A stretch of 64,000 nucleotides of DNA from a bacterium (GTDB lineage Bacteria > Electryoneota > RPQS01), in NCBI GenBank assembly GCA_036504735.1, contig DASXUQ010000005.1, forward strand, positions 89,377 to 153,376. The letters run 5' to 3'. Under the pieces are notes generated by a model that was not told the DNA's origin, did no database searches, and worked only from the letters and a program-made list of their open reading frames with translations. Of this stretch, positions 8,472 to 17,374 are shown piece by piece (the first letter of the stretch is position 1; each line of letters begins with the position of its first letter). The translations under genes and the position numbers were made by a program.

Positions 8472-10004
8472 TCACACGGAGCCGAACACCCGGTCATAGA
8501 TGGCTGCAAACTGATCTTTGCCGCAGGCCAGCATAAACAGATTCGGCCACAGCGCGCGCGCCTGCTCCAGCATCTGCTCGGCCAGCAAGCGAATCTCCCA
8601 TTGCGCATGACTGTCCGCCCGGAGCCGCGCAAAATGATAGAACTCCCGTGCGTTCATGTGTATCATCACGCGCTTGCGATGAGCGTTGGTCAGGAAATAC
8701 GGCGCCAGCAGCGGTGAACGCGCGGAGAGCTTTCGTGCGGCCTCCAACGCCGTCTCCACCGCTTCGCGAAACGGCGCTTCAAGCTGTGCATCCATCAGGC
8801 TCGGCGGTGTGATCACCCCGTCTTCCAGCCTGTACGGCTGTGTAAGCATCGTCATCATCCTGTGCCGCTTGAGTTGCGCGAAACAGGACGCGCTGATCTC
8901 CGCTTCAAATGTCATGCTCGCCAGTTCAAATTCGCGCAGCGCTCCGTCATGCGGTCCCATGCCACGGAACAGTGTCCGCCAAATATCGGGCGAAGGAGAG
9001 TCCGCTTTGCCGCAGGTAAACGCCAGCGCGCGCAGCACCACCGCTTCTCCATCCGGTGTGGATTGAACCAGTCGCACCGTCGGACTCGTGATCACCGCTG
9101 CGCCTGTCAAAGGCTGCGCCGCATCCCCTATGCTCGCGCACACCCCGCGCCGGTTCTCGCGCGGATAGCTGTCACGCACGACGTACTTTACCACCGATGG
9201 CGCAAGGTTCTTCAAGGACTCATACAGGCGCCTGCCCAGATCTCGCAATTCCTGCAAAGGATGGTCGGACAAATCCCGTACCACGTGCTCAATCATCCGC
9301 GCGTTCACGGTCATGCCCATCTGAGTACTGCACGCCAGTGGGAGGAGGTAACGGGCATCTTCTTTAGCCCGGTTCTCGGCTTCCTTGACCTCGTCCTTCA
9401 TCGCCTCGTGGTCAAAGCCCTTAAGGTATCCCGCTGCCAGGATCTCGGAGAGGGTCTGGTACGATTGAAACAGCCGCGGAATCGTCTCGTGGAACAGCAC
9501 CTCATCCGCAGTACCCTTAACCTCCGGCGCCACCACGTAGTCCGTCGTCAGCGTGATATACCTCTGCGACTTTTCCGTAAAGCTCAATAGCCTGTGCGAT
9601 TGCAACTCCTCCGAGGCCAGCCTCGAAAGCCCCAGTACATCAAAATTGAAGCAGGCATGTTCCGCCACAGAGGCATGTCCGAGCCCGAAAATAATGTTTT
9701 CATTGGATTTTCTGGCCCGCGCCACCCCAAACCGCGCCGCTCGTCGCAGCTCCGTTACCTGCTTGGGATCTCTGCTGATCCGCGCATAGGCGGCAGAGAG
9801 CGTCTCCGGCGTGAAAGAGCCCGTGTCGAGGCGGGTGCGGACCGTCTCGGCCAGAGAGGTCACAAACTGCCTGCTGTCTGCCGCCTGATAGCCGCCCGCC
9901 TCAAGGTCGGACGCGCCCTGTTCAAGCCTGACCAGCAGATCCAGCACGTCCGACAGTAAATCGGCATCTAAGTTATACCCGGCAAGGCGGACAGACAATC
10001 CCAT
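8472..10004 (-). CDS. Tandem-domain ThyX-like protein (flavin-dependent thymidylate synthase family)
   Basis: A 510-aa protein with two ThyX-like domains; ordinary ThyX is about 220-250 aa. The N-terminal copy holds SHRLLSFTEKSQRY, close to the ThyX motif RHRxxSxNExSxRY but with R to S and N to T changes. The C-terminal copy has only RHRMMTMLTQPYR. ThyX makes dTMP from dUMP using FAD and methylene-THF. Double-domain relatives are known in several bacterial groups and are often annotated as thymidylate synthase, but the altered motif leaves activity uncertain. No thyA is in the window; dut and folD, from the same dTMP/folate pathways, are. Confidence 0.75.
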   Translation of the reverse strand: MGLSVRLAGYNLDADLLSDVLDLLVRLEQGASDLEAGGYQAADSRQFVTSLAETVRTRLDTGSFTPETLSAAYARISRDPKQVTELRRAARFGVARARKSNENIIFGLGHASVAEHACFNFDVLGLSRLASEELQSHRLLSFTEKSQRYITLTTDYVVAPEVKGTADEVLFHETIPRLFQSYQTLSEILAAGYLKGFDHEAMKDEVKEAENRAKEDARYLLPLACSTQMGMTVNARMIEHVVRDLSDHPLQELRDLGRRLYESLKNLAPSVVKYVVRDSYPRENRRGVCASIGDAAQPLTGAAVITSPTVRLVQSTPDGEAVVLRALAFTCGKADSPSPDIWRTLFRGMGPHDGALREFELASMTFEAEISASCFAQLKRHRMMTMLTQPYRLEDGVITPPSLMDAQLEAPFREAVETALEAARKLSARSPLLAPYFLTNAHRKRVMIHMNAREFYHFARLRADSHAQWEIRLLAEQMLEQARALWPNLFMLACGKDQFAAIYDRVFGSV

Positions 10005-10094
10005 AGGACGGCAGGCTCCAACGTTTCATTTCAGAACTCTCTTTAGGCCGTCTCCGCCCGTCATGGCCTCCTCAAAGCGGGGAGGACACGAGTC

Positions 10095-10123
10095 TTGCGG
10101 CCTCAAACGTGGCACAATATAAC
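10095..10123 (+). promoter_or_regulatory. Possible sigma70-type promoter
   Basis: TTGCGG, 17 bases, TATAAC. It points toward the tRNA-Leu gene, 220 bases downstream, and lies in the 339-base gap between the ThyX-like gene and the tRNA. Weaker candidate than the next box pair. Confidence 0.4.
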
Positions 10124-10192
10124 GAATTATCTCTGTAAATCCATAGTTCTACAGGAGAAATTGGCGGCCAGCCTTTCACCGCAAAGGGGTTC

Positions 10193-10221
10193 TTGCGTTT
10201 TATGATTCAAGGCTTTATATT
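10193..10221 (+). promoter_or_regulatory. Probable tRNA-Leu promoter
   Basis: TTGCGT, 17 bases, TATATT; expected transcript start near 10228, about 115 bases before the tRNA. Nothing else is recognised in this gap. Confidence 0.5.
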
Positions 10222-10343
10222 GTGGCATTAACGATTCTGAGACGAGAGGATTTACCACCGGCTGCGTCGCAGCTATGATGATTGGCCCCCCACGATCATC
10301 AAGCTCCGTTATGCTGGTGGTAGTTTTTGGACGGTAGTGTCCT

Positions 10344-10428
10344 GCCGGGGTGGTGGAACTGGTAGACGCAGTGGACTCAAAATCCACCGAAGTTTGACTT
10401 CATGCGGGTTCGAGTCCCGCCCTCGGCA
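10344..10428 (+). tRNA. tRNA-Leu (anticodon CAA)
   Basis: 85 nt. The acceptor GCCGGGG pairs with CCTCGGC, with one G-U. The anticodon loop CTCAAAA lies between GTGGA and TCCAC, giving CAA. There is a long class II variable arm and the T-arm GGGTTCGAGTCCC. The 3' CCA is not encoded. Confidence 0.95.
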
Positions 10429-10440
10429 CCGACCACCAAT

Positions 10441-10470
10441 AAACAGCCTCACCTTCCGGTGAGGCTGTTT
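10441..10470. terminator. Strong bidirectional terminator hairpin
   Basis: AAACAGCCTCACC, loop TTCC, GGTGAGGCTGTTT: a 13-base perfect stem with A/T flanks. It lies between tRNA-Leu (+) and the cytochrome bd-like operon (-). Confidence 0.9.
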
Positions 10471-10494
10471 GCATTCTTAGACTTCTCTTCGCCA

Positions 10495-11577
10495 TCATTT
10501 CGGGGTTTTTGCCTTCCCCAAAATCAGCAGCAGAATCCACAGCAGCACGCCCATCCCCGCCAGCAGCAGCAGAAAAAAGAAGAACATCGGCTGCACCTGC
10601 GTGGAATAGGGGAGACGTTGCAGATGGAAATCCGGTCCGAAGGCCGTCTGCCGCACCAACTCGCGGCCAGCCGCCATTCCGAACAGCGTCCATCCCAACA
10701 AAGCCGTGCTCACCTTCTGCCAGAACTTCCGGTCCGGGAACACCGCCGCCACAATCAGCGATCCCAGCATCAGCAGACCCGTGGTGACTCCGGTAATCCA
10801 AATGGTCGCAGGAAAAGATCCGCTGAACAGCTTGTCCCACACCTCGATGGGCTGCCAGATCAAAAACCAGATGCCCACGCTGATCTGTACGCCCGTTGCT
10901 CCGGCGGCCAGAAAGATGCCCTGCTGCCGGAATGGCTTGTAGAGTTCTTCCGCCACCCCGCGCCGCTCGCGCCACCAGGAAATCCACACCATCCAGAATC
11001 CGGTCACCGCAAAGGCCCCGGTCAGAAAGTGCATGGCGCGCGGCGTAAAGGTCTTCGTGCGCAGGATGCCCTGCCAGTGCCCCAGCAACTCGTGCCAGTG
11101 GGCGCTGTCCGTTTCCAGATAATAGTTGGCAATCATGATCGCGGCAATGGTCCACACCAGTCCGGTGACAAGCACCGCCACGCCGCCCGCCGCAAGCTCC
11201 GGCCTGTTGAACTTGCGCAGGATGCGGTTCGCCGCGTACGCGGCATAGAAGCCGAGCAGCAGCAACAGGATCACCGCCAGCCACACCTTGCCGAGAATAA
11301 TATTCGCCGTGAAGAATCGCTCCGCAAACAACACCTGTGTAAACAGCAGCGAAGCCACGCCGAAATTTATCGCAAAACTGAAATTCACCGGCAGCGCCGC
11401 AGCCAGCCAATCGGCGAACTGCTTGCCGTCCTGCTGACGCGTCCACAGATACCACACCATCAGCGGCGGCGCGGCAATCACGAAATTCATGAACACCACG
11501 TGCACCACGAACAGCAGGCCCAGCAGATGGTCAATCAAAAACGGCGGCCCGGGAATTAAGGGGTAGGAAGGACTCAT
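10495..11577 (-). CDS. Cytochrome bd-like oxidase second membrane subunit
   Basis: A 360-aa polytopic membrane protein with about nine hydrophobic helices, coupled to the upstream haem c subunit by a 4-base overlap. Its N-terminus (LLFVVHVVFMNFVIAAPP) resembles the start of the partner (SIFHVIIAHFAVGAGF), including a His at the same place, so the two subunits may be distant homologues rather than a classic CydA/CydB pair. The ATG giving MSPSYPLIPGPP is chosen; an upstream in-frame start adds ten residues inside the partner gene. It probably forms the heterodimer of a bd-family enzyme of the c-linked type. Electron donor and reaction are inferred. Confidence 0.75.
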   Translation of the reverse strand: MSPSYPLIPGPPFLIDHLLGLLFVVHVVFMNFVIAAPPLMVWYLWTRQQDGKQFADWLAAALPVNFSFAINFGVASLLFTQVLFAERFFTANIILGKVWLAVILLLLLGFYAAYAANRILRKFNRPELAAGGVAVLVTGLVWTIAAIMIANYYLETDSAHWHELLGHWQGILRTKTFTPRAMHFLTGAFAVTGFWMVWISWWRERRGVAEELYKPFRQQGIFLAAGATGVQISVGIWFLIWQPIEVWDKLFSGSFPATIWITGVTTGLLMLGSLIVAAVFPDRKFWQKVSTALLGWTLFGMAAGRELVRQTAFGPDFHLQRLPYSTQVQPMFFFFLLLLAGMGVLLWILLLILGKAKTPK

Positions 11578-12941
11578 TGCACACCCCCTTCCGGCAGAGC
11601 CTGCCACGAGGTATCTGCGGGCGCGCTGGTTTGCAGAGTGTCCGAAGACATGACTCCCTTCCGGGTAAGGGTCATCAGGTAATCCGCCAGCGCCTGCTTC
11701 TCCGCTTCGGTTCCGATAAACGGCGGCATGAAATTCCGGATTCGGTCAAGGTGATTCAGTGCTGACACAATCAGATTCCGGTTCCACTCCCGGATCAGTG
11801 GCACCATGCCGTTATAACCTTCTACTTCATGGCAGCGGATGCACTCTGCGCGGTACACGGCTTCGCCCACCGCCACACTGCCCTGATACTTCACTGTATC
11901 CGGAGTGAGCCAGGTGGATGACGCCAGCACCCCGTTCTCCTGAATAACGGGCACGTCCTTCAGCAGAATGCCGCTGGAATACATCACGTTCACCAGCACA
12001 AACGGCTTGCGGATCCCTTCGCGCACAAACTCCATCGAGCCCGTGGCAATCACGGCAATCGCCAGGAGCAGCAAGGCCGTCTCCACATTCATGTCCCGTG
12101 GCTTGCGCAGCATTCCAAAGAAGACATATAGGGCCACAAGGAAGGACGCGATCACTCCGAACAGGAAGATAAACGTCATCGCCACCGTGCCGCCCAACGC
12201 CAGTTCGCGCGCATTCTGCGGGACCACCGAAAAGTACCAATAAGCCAGCACCGGCATCAGCGCCAGTGGCAGCAAAAAGCGTGTTCCCCACGCGACAATC
12301 CCCGCCCGCTGATCGGCATTGTATTTCTTCCGCCGCGAAGAGGCCACAATCGCTGCAAAGATTCCAGCCAGTGCCAAGGATGACACGGTACGAATCAGCG
12401 TGGAGGGCAGGAAGGAGGGATTCAGCCATGCATCCCACACGTTACCGGTCTGCAGCCACTTGCCGGGAGTCAGCATAAATGCCAAAATCCCGTTGATCAG
12501 CACCAGTGACCCAAAGGCCGAAATCGCGTAGATCCACCCCACAAGGATATGTGCCCTCGCTGAAATCTTATCCCAGGTATAGTAATAGACATACCCTGCG
12601 ACCAGTTCGAGAATAAAGAACACATATTCTGAGGCCCAGATCCACAAAAAGAGGCGGATCAGGAACGTTGTCGCCTCCGGCGCGACGATACTGATCGAAA
12701 ACCAGATCCCCACACCCAAGACGGCTCCCGCCACAAACGATAAGTAAATGACAAAGATGGAGTTATCTTTGACAAACTGGAGCAGCGCCTGATCATTCTG
12801 CCGCCGGGCGCGGATTTCCGAGAAGACATTGAAAAAGCCCGCTCCGACTGCAAAGTGGGCAATAATAACATGAAAGATAGAAATCCCGGCGATCACTAAA
12901 GCCCCGCCGAGGAGAGGCATGTCCCACAAAGGGTAATGCAT
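11574..12941 (-). CDS. Cytochrome bd-like subunit with C-terminal haem c domain
   Basis: A 455-aa inner-membrane protein with about nine helices, related to CydA (PF01654). The N-terminal helix has His residues in FHVIIAHFAVGAGF, and VAGAVLGVGIWF and LFLWIWASEYVFF follow the family pattern. After the last helix comes a periplasmic-type cytochrome c domain with CIRCH near residue 365 and a candidate distal Met in RNFMPPFIG. Classic CydA has no haem c and takes electrons from quinol. This layout fits the cytochrome c-bearing branch of the bd superfamily (OR-C type in published classifications, from memory). It is the first gene of a two-gene operon divergent from purM. Confidence 0.8.
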   Translation of the reverse strand: MHYPLWDMPLLGGALVIAGISIFHVIIAHFAVGAGFFNVFSEIRARRQNDQALLQFVKDNSIFVIYLSFVAGAVLGVGIWFSISIVAPEATTFLIRLFLWIWASEYVFFILELVAGYVYYYTWDKISARAHILVGWIYAISAFGSLVLINGILAFMLTPGKWLQTGNVWDAWLNPSFLPSTLIRTVSSLALAGIFAAIVASSRRKKYNADQRAGIVAWGTRFLLPLALMPVLAYWYFSVVPQNARELALGGTVAMTFIFLFGVIASFLVALYVFFGMLRKPRDMNVETALLLLAIAVIATGSMEFVREGIRKPFVLVNVMYSSGILLKDVPVIQENGVLASSTWLTPDTVKYQGSVAVGEAVYRAECIRCHEVEGYNGMVPLIREWNRNLIVSALNHLDRIRNFMPPFIGTEAEKQALADYLMTLTRKGVMSSDTLQTSAPADTSWQALPEGGVQ

Positions 12942-13037
12942 AAAGGCCTTTCGGTCAAGACAAAATCTACCTAATTTCGTTCATTTCCGTCACAAATTCA
13001 ACTCTCCACCATTGAGAGCATGGATAGTGCCAGCCAC

Positions 13038-13066
13038 TTGACTTTCCTAAGCCAATTTGGTAAACT
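13038..13066 (+). promoter_or_regulatory. purM promoter, nearly leaderless
   Basis: TTGACT, 17 bases, TAAACT. The -10 box ends 8 bases before the purM ATG, so the predicted transcript starts within a few bases of the start codon. Confidence 0.65.
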
Positions 13067-13074
13067 CAAAGATT

Positions 13075-14076
13075 ATGACTGACTACGCCTCCTCTGGAGT
13101 AAATCTCGATCGTGCCGCCGCCGCCAAAGCGCGTATCGCCGCCGCCGCCCGCACGACCTTTGGCCCCCAAGTGCTCACCGATGTCGGGCACTTTGGCGGC
13201 TTTTTCGCGCTGAACGATGGTGCCGCCGACAATGTACTCGTCGCCTCTGCCGACGGTGTGGGCACCAAGCTTCTGCTCGGTATCCGTCTGGGCAAAATCT
13301 CCGGCCTGGGCCGCGATCTGGTCCAGCACTGCATCAATGACATCCTCATGTGCGGTGCCCGGCCTCTCTTTTTCCTCGATTATATGGCCTTTGGCAAGCT
13401 CGACCCCGATGTGGCCGGGACCCTTGCCGAAAGCCTCTCCGCGGCCTGCCGTGAGCATGGCGTGGCCCTCATCGGTGGGGAAACCGCCGAAATGCCCGAC
13501 CTCTATGAGCCCGGCCACTTTGACTTGGCCGGCACCATCATCGGCAGTGTCCGCCGCGACCGCATCTTCGACGGCTCCAAAGTTAAAGCAGGCGATATGC
13601 TCATCGGCCTCGCTTCCAACGGCTTGCATACCAACGGCTATTCCCTCGTCCGCAGCGTCTTTGCCAAGGAGATTGCCGACGGCAGCCTCGAGCGCGAACA
13701 TCTGTCCGATGGAACCTCGCTGGCGGATGCTCTGATGAAAGCTCATCGCTGCTATCTGCCCAGCGTCGGTCCACTGCTCGATAATCCCGACGTCCACGCT
13801 CTTTCGCACATCACCGGCGGTGGCCTTGAAGAAAACACCCTCCGTGTGATCCCCAAAGGCCTGCATCTGGATGTGAGCTGGGCAAGTTGGAACCGTCCGG
13901 ATATCTATCGCGTGATTCAAGAGCGCGGCAACGTGCCCGAAGAAGAAATGCGCCGTGTCTTCAATCTGGGCATCGGTGTGGTCATGGTCGTCGAAGCCTG
14001 TGCGGCTTACGAGCTGACCCAAACCATGAAGGCTAAGGGAGAACAGGCCGTCGTCATCGGCCGGGTTTCCGCGTGA
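13075..14076 (+). CDS. purM: Phosphoribosylformylglycinamidine cyclo-ligase
   Basis: AIR synthetase: an ATP-dependent ring closure of FGAM to AIR in purine synthesis. At 333 aa it has family length. It begins MTDYASSGVNLD, the usual PurM N-terminus (YxxxGVD-like). It has VASADGVGTK near residue 58 (ATP/metal loop), INDILMCGA near 86, GGETAEMPD near 135 and ITGGGLEEN near 246. A GTG six codons upstream is in frame, but the promoter -10 box lies there. The stop overlaps the plsY GTG by 4 bases; purM-plsY-gpsA read as one operon. Confidence 0.96.
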   Translation: MTDYASSGVNLDRAAAAKARIAAAARTTFGPQVLTDVGHFGGFFALNDGAADNVLVASADGVGTKLLLGIRLGKISGLGRDLVQHCINDILMCGARPLFFLDYMAFGKLDPDVAGTLAESLSAACREHGVALIGGETAEMPDLYEPGHFDLAGTIIGSVRRDRIFDGSKVKAGDMLIGLASNGLHTNGYSLVRSVFAKEIADGSLEREHLSDGTSLADALMKAHRCYLPSVGPLLDNPDVHALSHITGGGLEENTLRVIPKGLHLDVSWASWNRPDIYRVIQERGNVPEEEMRRVFNLGIGVVMVVEACAAYELTQTMKAKGEQAVVIGRVSA

Positions 14077-14675
14077 GCATTGTCTTATCCCTTGTCATTG
14101 GCTACCTGATCGGCGGCATCCCCACCGGCATTCTCGTCTGCCGTCTTGTGAAGGGGATAGACCCGCGCGGCATAGGTAGCGGCAGTTCAGGCGCGACCAA
14201 CGTCTCCCGCGTGGCCGGCAAGGGATGGGCCATCTTTGTATTGCTGATCGACATCGTGAAGGGTTTCGCGCCCGTCAAATTCCTCGCGCCGGTTTTCGCG
14301 TCTCCTGCGCCGGAAAGCGTGGTCGCCTGCAGCCTCGCCATGACGGTTGGCCTCGTCGCCGGACATATCTGGACACCCTACGCCAATTTTCGCGGCGGCA
14401 AAGGTGTGGCGACTACAACCGGTGCCATGCTGGCGTTGGACGCGTTCAGCGTGCTGATTGCCCTCGCCGTCTGGTTCGTGCTGTTCCTCGTATTCCGCTA
14501 CGTATCCCTCGCGTCCATCATCGCGGCCATTGTCCTTCCCGTGACGATGTTTCTGCTGCATGATCAGCCCCTGCCTTATCAGGTAGCCGCTGCCGTGCTG
14601 GCGCTGCTGATTCTCTTTACCCATCGCGGCAACATTCGCCGCCTGCTTAAGGGAGAGGAGAAGCGTTTCCTGTGA
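14073..14675 (+). CDS. plsY: Acyl-phosphate:glycerol-3-phosphate acyltransferase PlsY
   Basis: Membrane enzyme that acylates glycerol-3-phosphate from acyl-phosphate, the first step in phospholipid synthesis. 200 aa with five predicted membrane helices. The three PlsY motifs are visible: GSGSSGATNVSR near residue 31, FRGGKGVATTTGA near 105 and RGNIRRLLKGEE near the C-terminus. Its GTG start and its stop both overlap neighbours by 4 bases. gpsA, next, makes its substrate. Confidence 0.96.
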   Translation: MSIVLSLVIGYLIGGIPTGILVCRLVKGIDPRGIGSGSSGATNVSRVAGKGWAIFVLLIDIVKGFAPVKFLAPVFASPAPESVVACSLAMTVGLVAGHIWTPYANFRGGKGVATTTGAMLALDAFSVLIALAVWFVLFLVFRYVSLASIIAAIVLPVTMFLLHDQPLPYQVAAAVLALLILFTHRGNIRRLLKGEEKRFL

Positions 14676-15667
14676 ACATCACCGTTCTCGGCGCAGGCAA
14701 CTGGGGAACCACGATGGCCCTCGTGCTGCATCGCAAAGGCCATCAGATCACGCTCTGGGAGTTCGATCCGCAGCAGGCAGAACTCCTTGCGCGTACCCAT
14801 CGCAATGACAAATTCCTGCCGGGCTTTTCTCTGCCGGAAGACATGCACGCCACCTCCGACGTGCAGGCGGCAATTCGCGACGCGCAGATGATTCTGCTCG
14901 CTGTTCCCGCGCAAACTTGCCGCGCCGTTCTGCATGGCGTCGGCAAACTGAACGGCGGCATTCCGCTCATCAGTCTTATGAAGGGCGTGGAGCGGGATAC
15001 TCTGAACCGCATCTCCGAAATCTGCGCACAAGAGCTTGCAGGTTTCGATCCCGGTTGCTATGCCGTAATTTCCGGCCCGACCATTGCACCCGAAGTCGCT
15101 TCCGGCATGCCGACCTCCGCCGTCGTTGCCTCACTCACGCAACAAACCGCGCAACAGGTGCAGCATGAGTTTTCTACCCGCGAGTTGCGTCTCTACACAT
15201 CCGATGATGTGGTCGGCGTCGAACTGGCAGGTGCGCTCAAGAACGTCATTGCTCTGGCGGCGGGAATCTGCGATGGCCTGGACCTGGGCTTTAATGCCAA
15301 AGGTACGTTGTTAACGCGCGGCCTTACCGAAATCACCCGCCTTGGCACCGCTATGGGCGGGAACCGCCACACCTTCGGCGGCCTTTCCGGCATGGGAGAT
15401 CTCGTTACGACGTGCACCTCTCCCCAAAGCCGTAACCACACCGTCGGCGAGCGCATCGGAAAAGGCGAAACTCTCGATCACATTTTGAGTGACATGGTGA
15501 TGGTCGCCGAGGGCGTCTGGACCGCCCGCGCCGCCAATGATCTGGCCCATCGCTATGGTGTGGAAATGCCCATCACCGCCGCCGTCTGTGACATCCTCGA
15601 TCACGGAAAAGACCCGCGCTTAGCCGTCGGCGAACTCATGCAACGCAGCCTCAAAGCCGAAGACTGA
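14672..15667 (+). CDS. gpsA: Glycerol-3-phosphate dehydrogenase [NAD(P)+]
   Basis: Reduces dihydroxyacetone phosphate to sn-glycerol-3-phosphate for PlsY. 331 aa. The N-terminal Rossmann fold begins ITVLGAGNWGTTMA (GxGxxG). SLMKGVE near residue 103 and SGPTIAPEVA near 135 follow. The catalytic Lys lies in ELAGALKNVIALAAG near 190, and FGGLSGMGDLVTTC is near 245. GTG start overlapping the plsY stop. Confidence 0.97.
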   Translation: MNITVLGAGNWGTTMALVLHRKGHQITLWEFDPQQAELLARTHRNDKFLPGFSLPEDMHATSDVQAAIRDAQMILLAVPAQTCRAVLHGVGKLNGGIPLISLMKGVERDTLNRISEICAQELAGFDPGCYAVISGPTIAPEVASGMPTSAVVASLTQQTAQQVQHEFSTRELRLYTSDDVVGVELAGALKNVIALAAGICDGLDLGFNAKGTLLTRGLTEITRLGTAMGGNRHTFGGLSGMGDLVTTCTSPQSRNHTVGERIGKGETLDHILSDMVMVAEGVWTARAANDLAHRYGVEMPITAAVCDILDHGKDPRLAVGELMQRSLKAED

Positions 15668-15692
15668 CGATTATGCATCACGGCACGAATCT

Positions 15693-15721
15693 GTCGTAGG
15701 GGCACGACATGTCGTGCCCGC
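15693..15721. repeat. Palindromic element with perfect 20-base core
   Basis: Intergenic CGTAGGGGCACG followed by ACATGTCGTGCCC. The core from 15700 to 15719 is a perfect palindrome with 10-base arms, GGGCACGACA and its complement. Related elements occur near 40.88 kb and 51.82 kb. It could also act as the gpsA terminator, but no T-run follows. Confidence 0.7.
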
Positions 15722-15766
15722 CATTTTCTAATCAGAACGATACCGAAATCCGAAAGAATCTATTCC

Positions 15767-17068
15767 ATGGATAGCGCTCCCCATATTTACATCGAAGACG
15801 CCGGCAAATACGACGGCCAGATTGTAACCATTAAGGGCTGGGTCTACAACAAACGATCTTCCGGCAAAATCTGGTTTGTCGTCGTCCGTGACGGCACCGG
15901 AATCATGCAGTGCGTGGCCTCCTTTGCGGATGTCGGCGAAGCCGCCTTCGAAACTCTTGGCAAGCTCACGCAGGAATCCTCGCTCATCGTCACCGGCAAG
16001 GTGCATGCCGACAAGCGCGCACCCGGCGGTTACGAGCTGCAGTTGACGTCTTTAGAACTGGTGGCGCTCGCCGATGAGTACCCAATTTCGCCCAAGGAGC
16101 ACGGCACCGCGTTCCTCATGGATCATCGCCATCTCTGGATCCGCAGCCGCCGCCAGCATGCCATTCTGCGCATCCGGCACACGATTGTCAAAGCCATCCG
16201 TGATTTCTTCGATGAGCGCCAGTTCACCCTCTTCGATCCGCCCATCTTCACGCCGTCCGCTTGTGAGGGAACCTCGACGTTGTTCGAAACCGATTACTTC
16301 GGTGAGAAGGCCTATCTGACGCAATCCGGTCAGCTCTATGGTGAAGCGGGCGCAATGGCCTTCGGAAAAATCTACACCTTCGGCCCCACCTTCCGCGCCG
16401 AAAAATCCAAAACCCGCCGCCACCTCACCGAGTTCTGGATGATCGAACCCGAGGTCGCCTACCTCGATCTCAACGGTGACATGGACCTCGCCGAAGACCT
16501 GATCGTCTTCATCATGCAACGGGTGCTCGAGACGCGGCAGGAAGAGTTGAAGGCCATCGAGCGCGACGTGTCCTTCCTCGAACGCATTCAGAAACCCTTC
16601 CCGCGCATCACCTACACTGAGGCCGTGGAAATTCTGCGCACCAACAACATCGAGTTCAACTGGGGCGATGACATCGGCGGCGATGAAGAAACCATTGTCT
16701 CCAACCAGTTCGACCGCCCGGTCATGGTGCATCATTTCCCGTCGGCCATCAAGGCCTTCTACATGAAGCGCGATCCGCAGGATGACAAGCTCGCCCTCGG
16801 CTTCGATATGCTCGCCCCCGAAGGTCGCGGTGAAATCATCGGCGGCGCGCAGCGTGAAGATGATCTGAACAAACTGATCGAACGCATCCACGAAGAAAAT
16901 CTGCCGGAAGAAGGCTACGACTGGTACCTGGATCTGCGCCGCTTCGGCAGCGTGCCCCACGCCGGTTTCGGCCTTGGTCTCGAACGCGTTGTCGGCTGGG
17001 TCTGCGGCCTGCCTCACGTCCGCGAAACAATTCCCTTCCCCCGCATGATGTCCCGCCTGAAACCATAA
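15767..17068 (+). CDS. asnS: Asparaginyl-tRNA synthetase
   Basis: 433-aa class IIb synthetase. The N-terminal OB-fold anticodon-binding domain (residues 1-110, [18 protein letters not shown]) is followed by the catalytic core. [19 protein letters not shown] near 162, [12 protein letters not shown] near 183, and motif 2 with [20 protein letters not shown] near 205 are typical of AsnS rather than AspS (RxRxxHLxEFW with ACEG). Motif 3 is [15 protein letters not shown] near 405. The presence of AsnS implies direct charging of tRNA-Asn. Confidence 0.93.
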   Translation: MDSAPHIYIEDAGKYDGQIVTIKGWVYNKRSSGKIWFVVVRDGTGIMQCVASFADVGEAAFETLGKLTQESSLIVTGKVHADKRAPGGYELQLTSLELVALADEYPISPKEHGTAFLMDHRHLWIRSRRQHAILRIRHTIVKAIRDFFDERQFTLFDPPIFTPSACEGTSTLFETDYFGEKAYLTQSGQLYGEAGAMAFGKIYTFGPTFRAEKSKTRRHLTEFWMIEPEVAYLDLNGDMDLAEDLIVFIMQRVLETRQEELKAIERDVSFLERIQKPFPRITYTEAVEILRTNNIEFNWGDDIGGDEETIVSNQFDRPVMVHHFPSAIKAFYMKRDPQDDKLALGFDMLAPEGRGEIIGGAQREDDLNKLIERIHEENLPEEGYDWYLDLRRFGSVPHAGFGLGLERVVGWVCGLPHVRETIPFPRMMSRLKP

Positions 17069-17077
17069 GAGGCGTTC

Positions 17078-17374
17078 GTGCAACAGCGTACCAAAACACT
17101 GATCCGTGTTCAAGCCATTGCCTCCGGTCTCGTGCAGGGAGTCAACTACCGCTGGTTTGTCGTCGAACATGCCAAAGAACTCGAACTGCATGGCTGGGTG
17201 CGCAACCTCGCCGATGGCTGCGTCGAAGCGGAAATCGAGGGCGCAAAAGAGGACGTCGAGAAACTCGTCGAAGCCATGAAGCAAGGCCCCGGCTCCGCTC
17301 ATGTCACCGGAGTTGCCACCGTCGACTTGCCCTTTGAGAACTCGTACCACGATTTTCAGGTGCGCTACCGTTAA
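17078..17374 (+). CDS. acyP: Acylphosphatase
   Basis: Small enzyme (98 aa) that hydrolyses carboxyl-phosphate bonds. The loop SGLVQGVNYRWF carries the catalytic Arg, and GWVRNLADG carries the catalytic Asn, both in standard order. GTG start 9 bases after asnS. Its stop shares a base with the ATG of the next gene (TAATG), so the two are coupled. Confidence 0.93.
   Translation: MQQRTKTLIRVQAIASGLVQGVNYRWFVVEHAKELELHGWVRNLADGCVEAEIEGAKEDVEKLVEAMKQGPGSAHVTGVATVDLPFENSYHDFQVRYR

Noticed and set aside
10127..10387. Minus-strand 86-residue frame overlapping tRNA-Leu
   Set aside because: Overlaps the tRNA and the promoter region; composition is not protein-like.
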